The translations under genes were made by a program, and so were the position numbers. Of a stretch of DNA of 52,866 bases, positions 52,072 through 52,866 are shown in pieces (the stretch's first letter is position 1; each line of letters starts with the position of its first letter). The stretch spans positions 1 to 52,866 of the forward strand of contig CAMQCZ010000013.1 of NCBI GenBank assembly GCA_946999385.1, written 5' to 3'. Below the pieces are notes generated by a model. That model was given only the letters and a program-made list of their open reading frames with translations. It had not been told where the DNA came from and made no database searches. This DNA is from an uncultured Lachnoanaerobaculum sp. GTDB lineage: Bacteria > Bacillota > Clostridia > Lachnospirales > Lachnospiraceae.

Positions 52072-52866
52072 ATGGCTTATATTATTACAACCTTGGATAA
52101 TTTATTACATCAGACAGCTTTTTTTAATATAACATTTGGAAATATACTTATGATAGCTGTGGCCTGTGTATTTCTTTATCTTGCTATAAGAAAGGGCTTT
52201 GAGCCTTTATTACTTATTCCTATATCATTTGGAATGTTACTTGTAAATATATATCCTGCTATTATGCTACATCCTGATGAAGCGTCAAATGGTGTAGGAG
52301 GTTTATTATATTACTTTTTTCTATTGGATGAATGGAGTATTTTTCCTTCTTTAATTTTTATGGGAGTTGGTGCTCAGACAGATTTTGGCCCTTTGATAGC
52401 AAATCCTAAAAGCTTTTTGCTTGGAGCCGCTGCACAATTTGGCATATATATAGCATATTTTATGGCTATTTTATTAGGCTTTGGAGATAAGGCCGCGGCC
52501 GCTATATCTATAATCGGTGGTGCTGACGGTCCTACATCTATATTTTTGGCAGGAAAGCTTGGACAGACAGAGTTTATGGGACCTATTGCAGTAGCGGCAT
52601 ATTCATATATGGCTTTAGTACCTATTATTCAACCTCCAATAATGAGAATGTTTACTACAAAAGAAGAAAGAATGATAAAAATGGAACAATTAAGACCTGT
52701 TTCAAAATTAGAAAAAATATTATTTCCAATAATAGTAACAGTTGTTGTATGTCTTATTTTACCGTCAACGGCTCCTTTAGTCGGAATGTTTATGCTGGGA
52801 AATTTATTTAAAGAAAGTGGAGTAGTTAAGCAATTAACACAAACAGCATCAAATGCACTTATGTAT
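52072..52866 (+). CDS. Na+-translocating decarboxylase beta subunit, 3' end cut by window
   Basis: From ATG 52072, after AAGGAAGAGA, the frame stays open for 265 codons to the window edge. It is very hydrophobic and carries the beta-subunit signatures LIFMGVGAQTDFGPLIANPK near residue 100 and IIGGADGPTSIFLAGKL near 145; the Asp in GGADGPTS belongs to the sodium site. It decarboxylates carboxybiotin and pumps Na+ out, coupling fermentation to ion-motive force. Full-length members are about 370-400 residues, so roughly a third is missing. A GC-rich GGCCGCGGCCGC at 52491-52502 encodes an Ala run. Confidence 0.95.
   Translation, partial: MAYIITTLDNLLHQTAFFNITFGNILMIAVACVFLYLAIRKGFEPLLLIPISFGMLLVNIYPAIMLHPDEASNGVGGLLYYFFLLDEWSIFPSLIFMGVGAQTDFGPLIANPKSFLLGAAAQFGIYIAYFMAILLGFGDKAAAAISIIGGADGPTSIFLAGKLGQTEFMGPIAVAAYSYMALVPIIQPPIMRMFTTKEERMIKMEQLRPVSKLEKILFPIIVTVVVCLILPSTAPLVGMFMLGNLFKESGVVKQLTQTASNALMY

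Overview
The window is about 53 kb of very AT-rich DNA with strong AGGAGG-type ribosome binding sites, TTGnnn-17-TATAAT-type promoters, and many ATG/TTG/GTG starts. Gene content (VanW/G5 protein, MutS2 operon with a two-component pair, [FeFe] hydrogenase, Na+-translocating decarboxylase, choline-binding-type surface repeats, CdaR-type regulator, YfhO) points to a strictly anaerobic, fermentative Gram-positive of the class Clostridia. It most resembles a host-associated Lachnospiraceae-like organism; the family assignment is inference.

Layout. 1-4339 is an accessory surface region: two minus-strand paralogous secreted proteins (the first cut by the window edge) and a divergent lipoprotein of unknown function. 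4410-4868 is a relic IS200/IS605-type element: the C-terminal end of TnpB followed by a 124-bp omega-RNA-like right end. nagA, a PAP2 membrane phosphatase and an EF-G-like GTPase follow. 9818-13930 holds a CdaR/PucR regulator, a C-terminal processing protease, uracil-DNA glycosylase and UppP. 14056-22352 looks like one long operon of ten genes: asnA, threonylcarbamoyl-AMP synthase, dCMP deaminase, endonuclease III, a DEDDh exonuclease, an unlisted 36-residue membrane peptide, VanW protein, a shortened HypE/AIR-synthase-like protein, Lrp/AsnC regulator, aminotransferase and trmL.

22353-22708 carries a second, stand-alone copy of the omega-RNA-like sequence (5 differences in 124 bp) with no tnpB. 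It has a good promoter immediately upstream and a hairpin immediately downstream. mutS2, response regulator and histidine kinase follow as an operon, then an aldehyde dehydrogenase and a YfhO-family membrane protein. 32000-35607 encodes a two-gene NAD(P)H-linked [FeFe] hydrogenase whose flavoprotein fuses a NuoF C-terminal cluster domain to a GltD/NfnB-type module. 35848-39957 is a 1369-residue surface protein with N-terminal cell-wall-binding repeats and three C-terminal domains that look like hemoglobin-interacting (HIG/DUF1533) repeats.

40167-49241 is a core block: plsX-acpP, then rnc-smc-ftsY, unusually continued by ilvA and a ClC transporter. The window ends inside a Na+-pumping decarboxylase operon (carboxyltransferase, lipoprotein-OadG fusion, biotin carrier, beta subunit truncated by the edge). 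No rRNA, tRNA or CRISPR array was seen. The most unusual item is the paired omega-RNA-like copies, one apparently an independent non-coding RNA gene.
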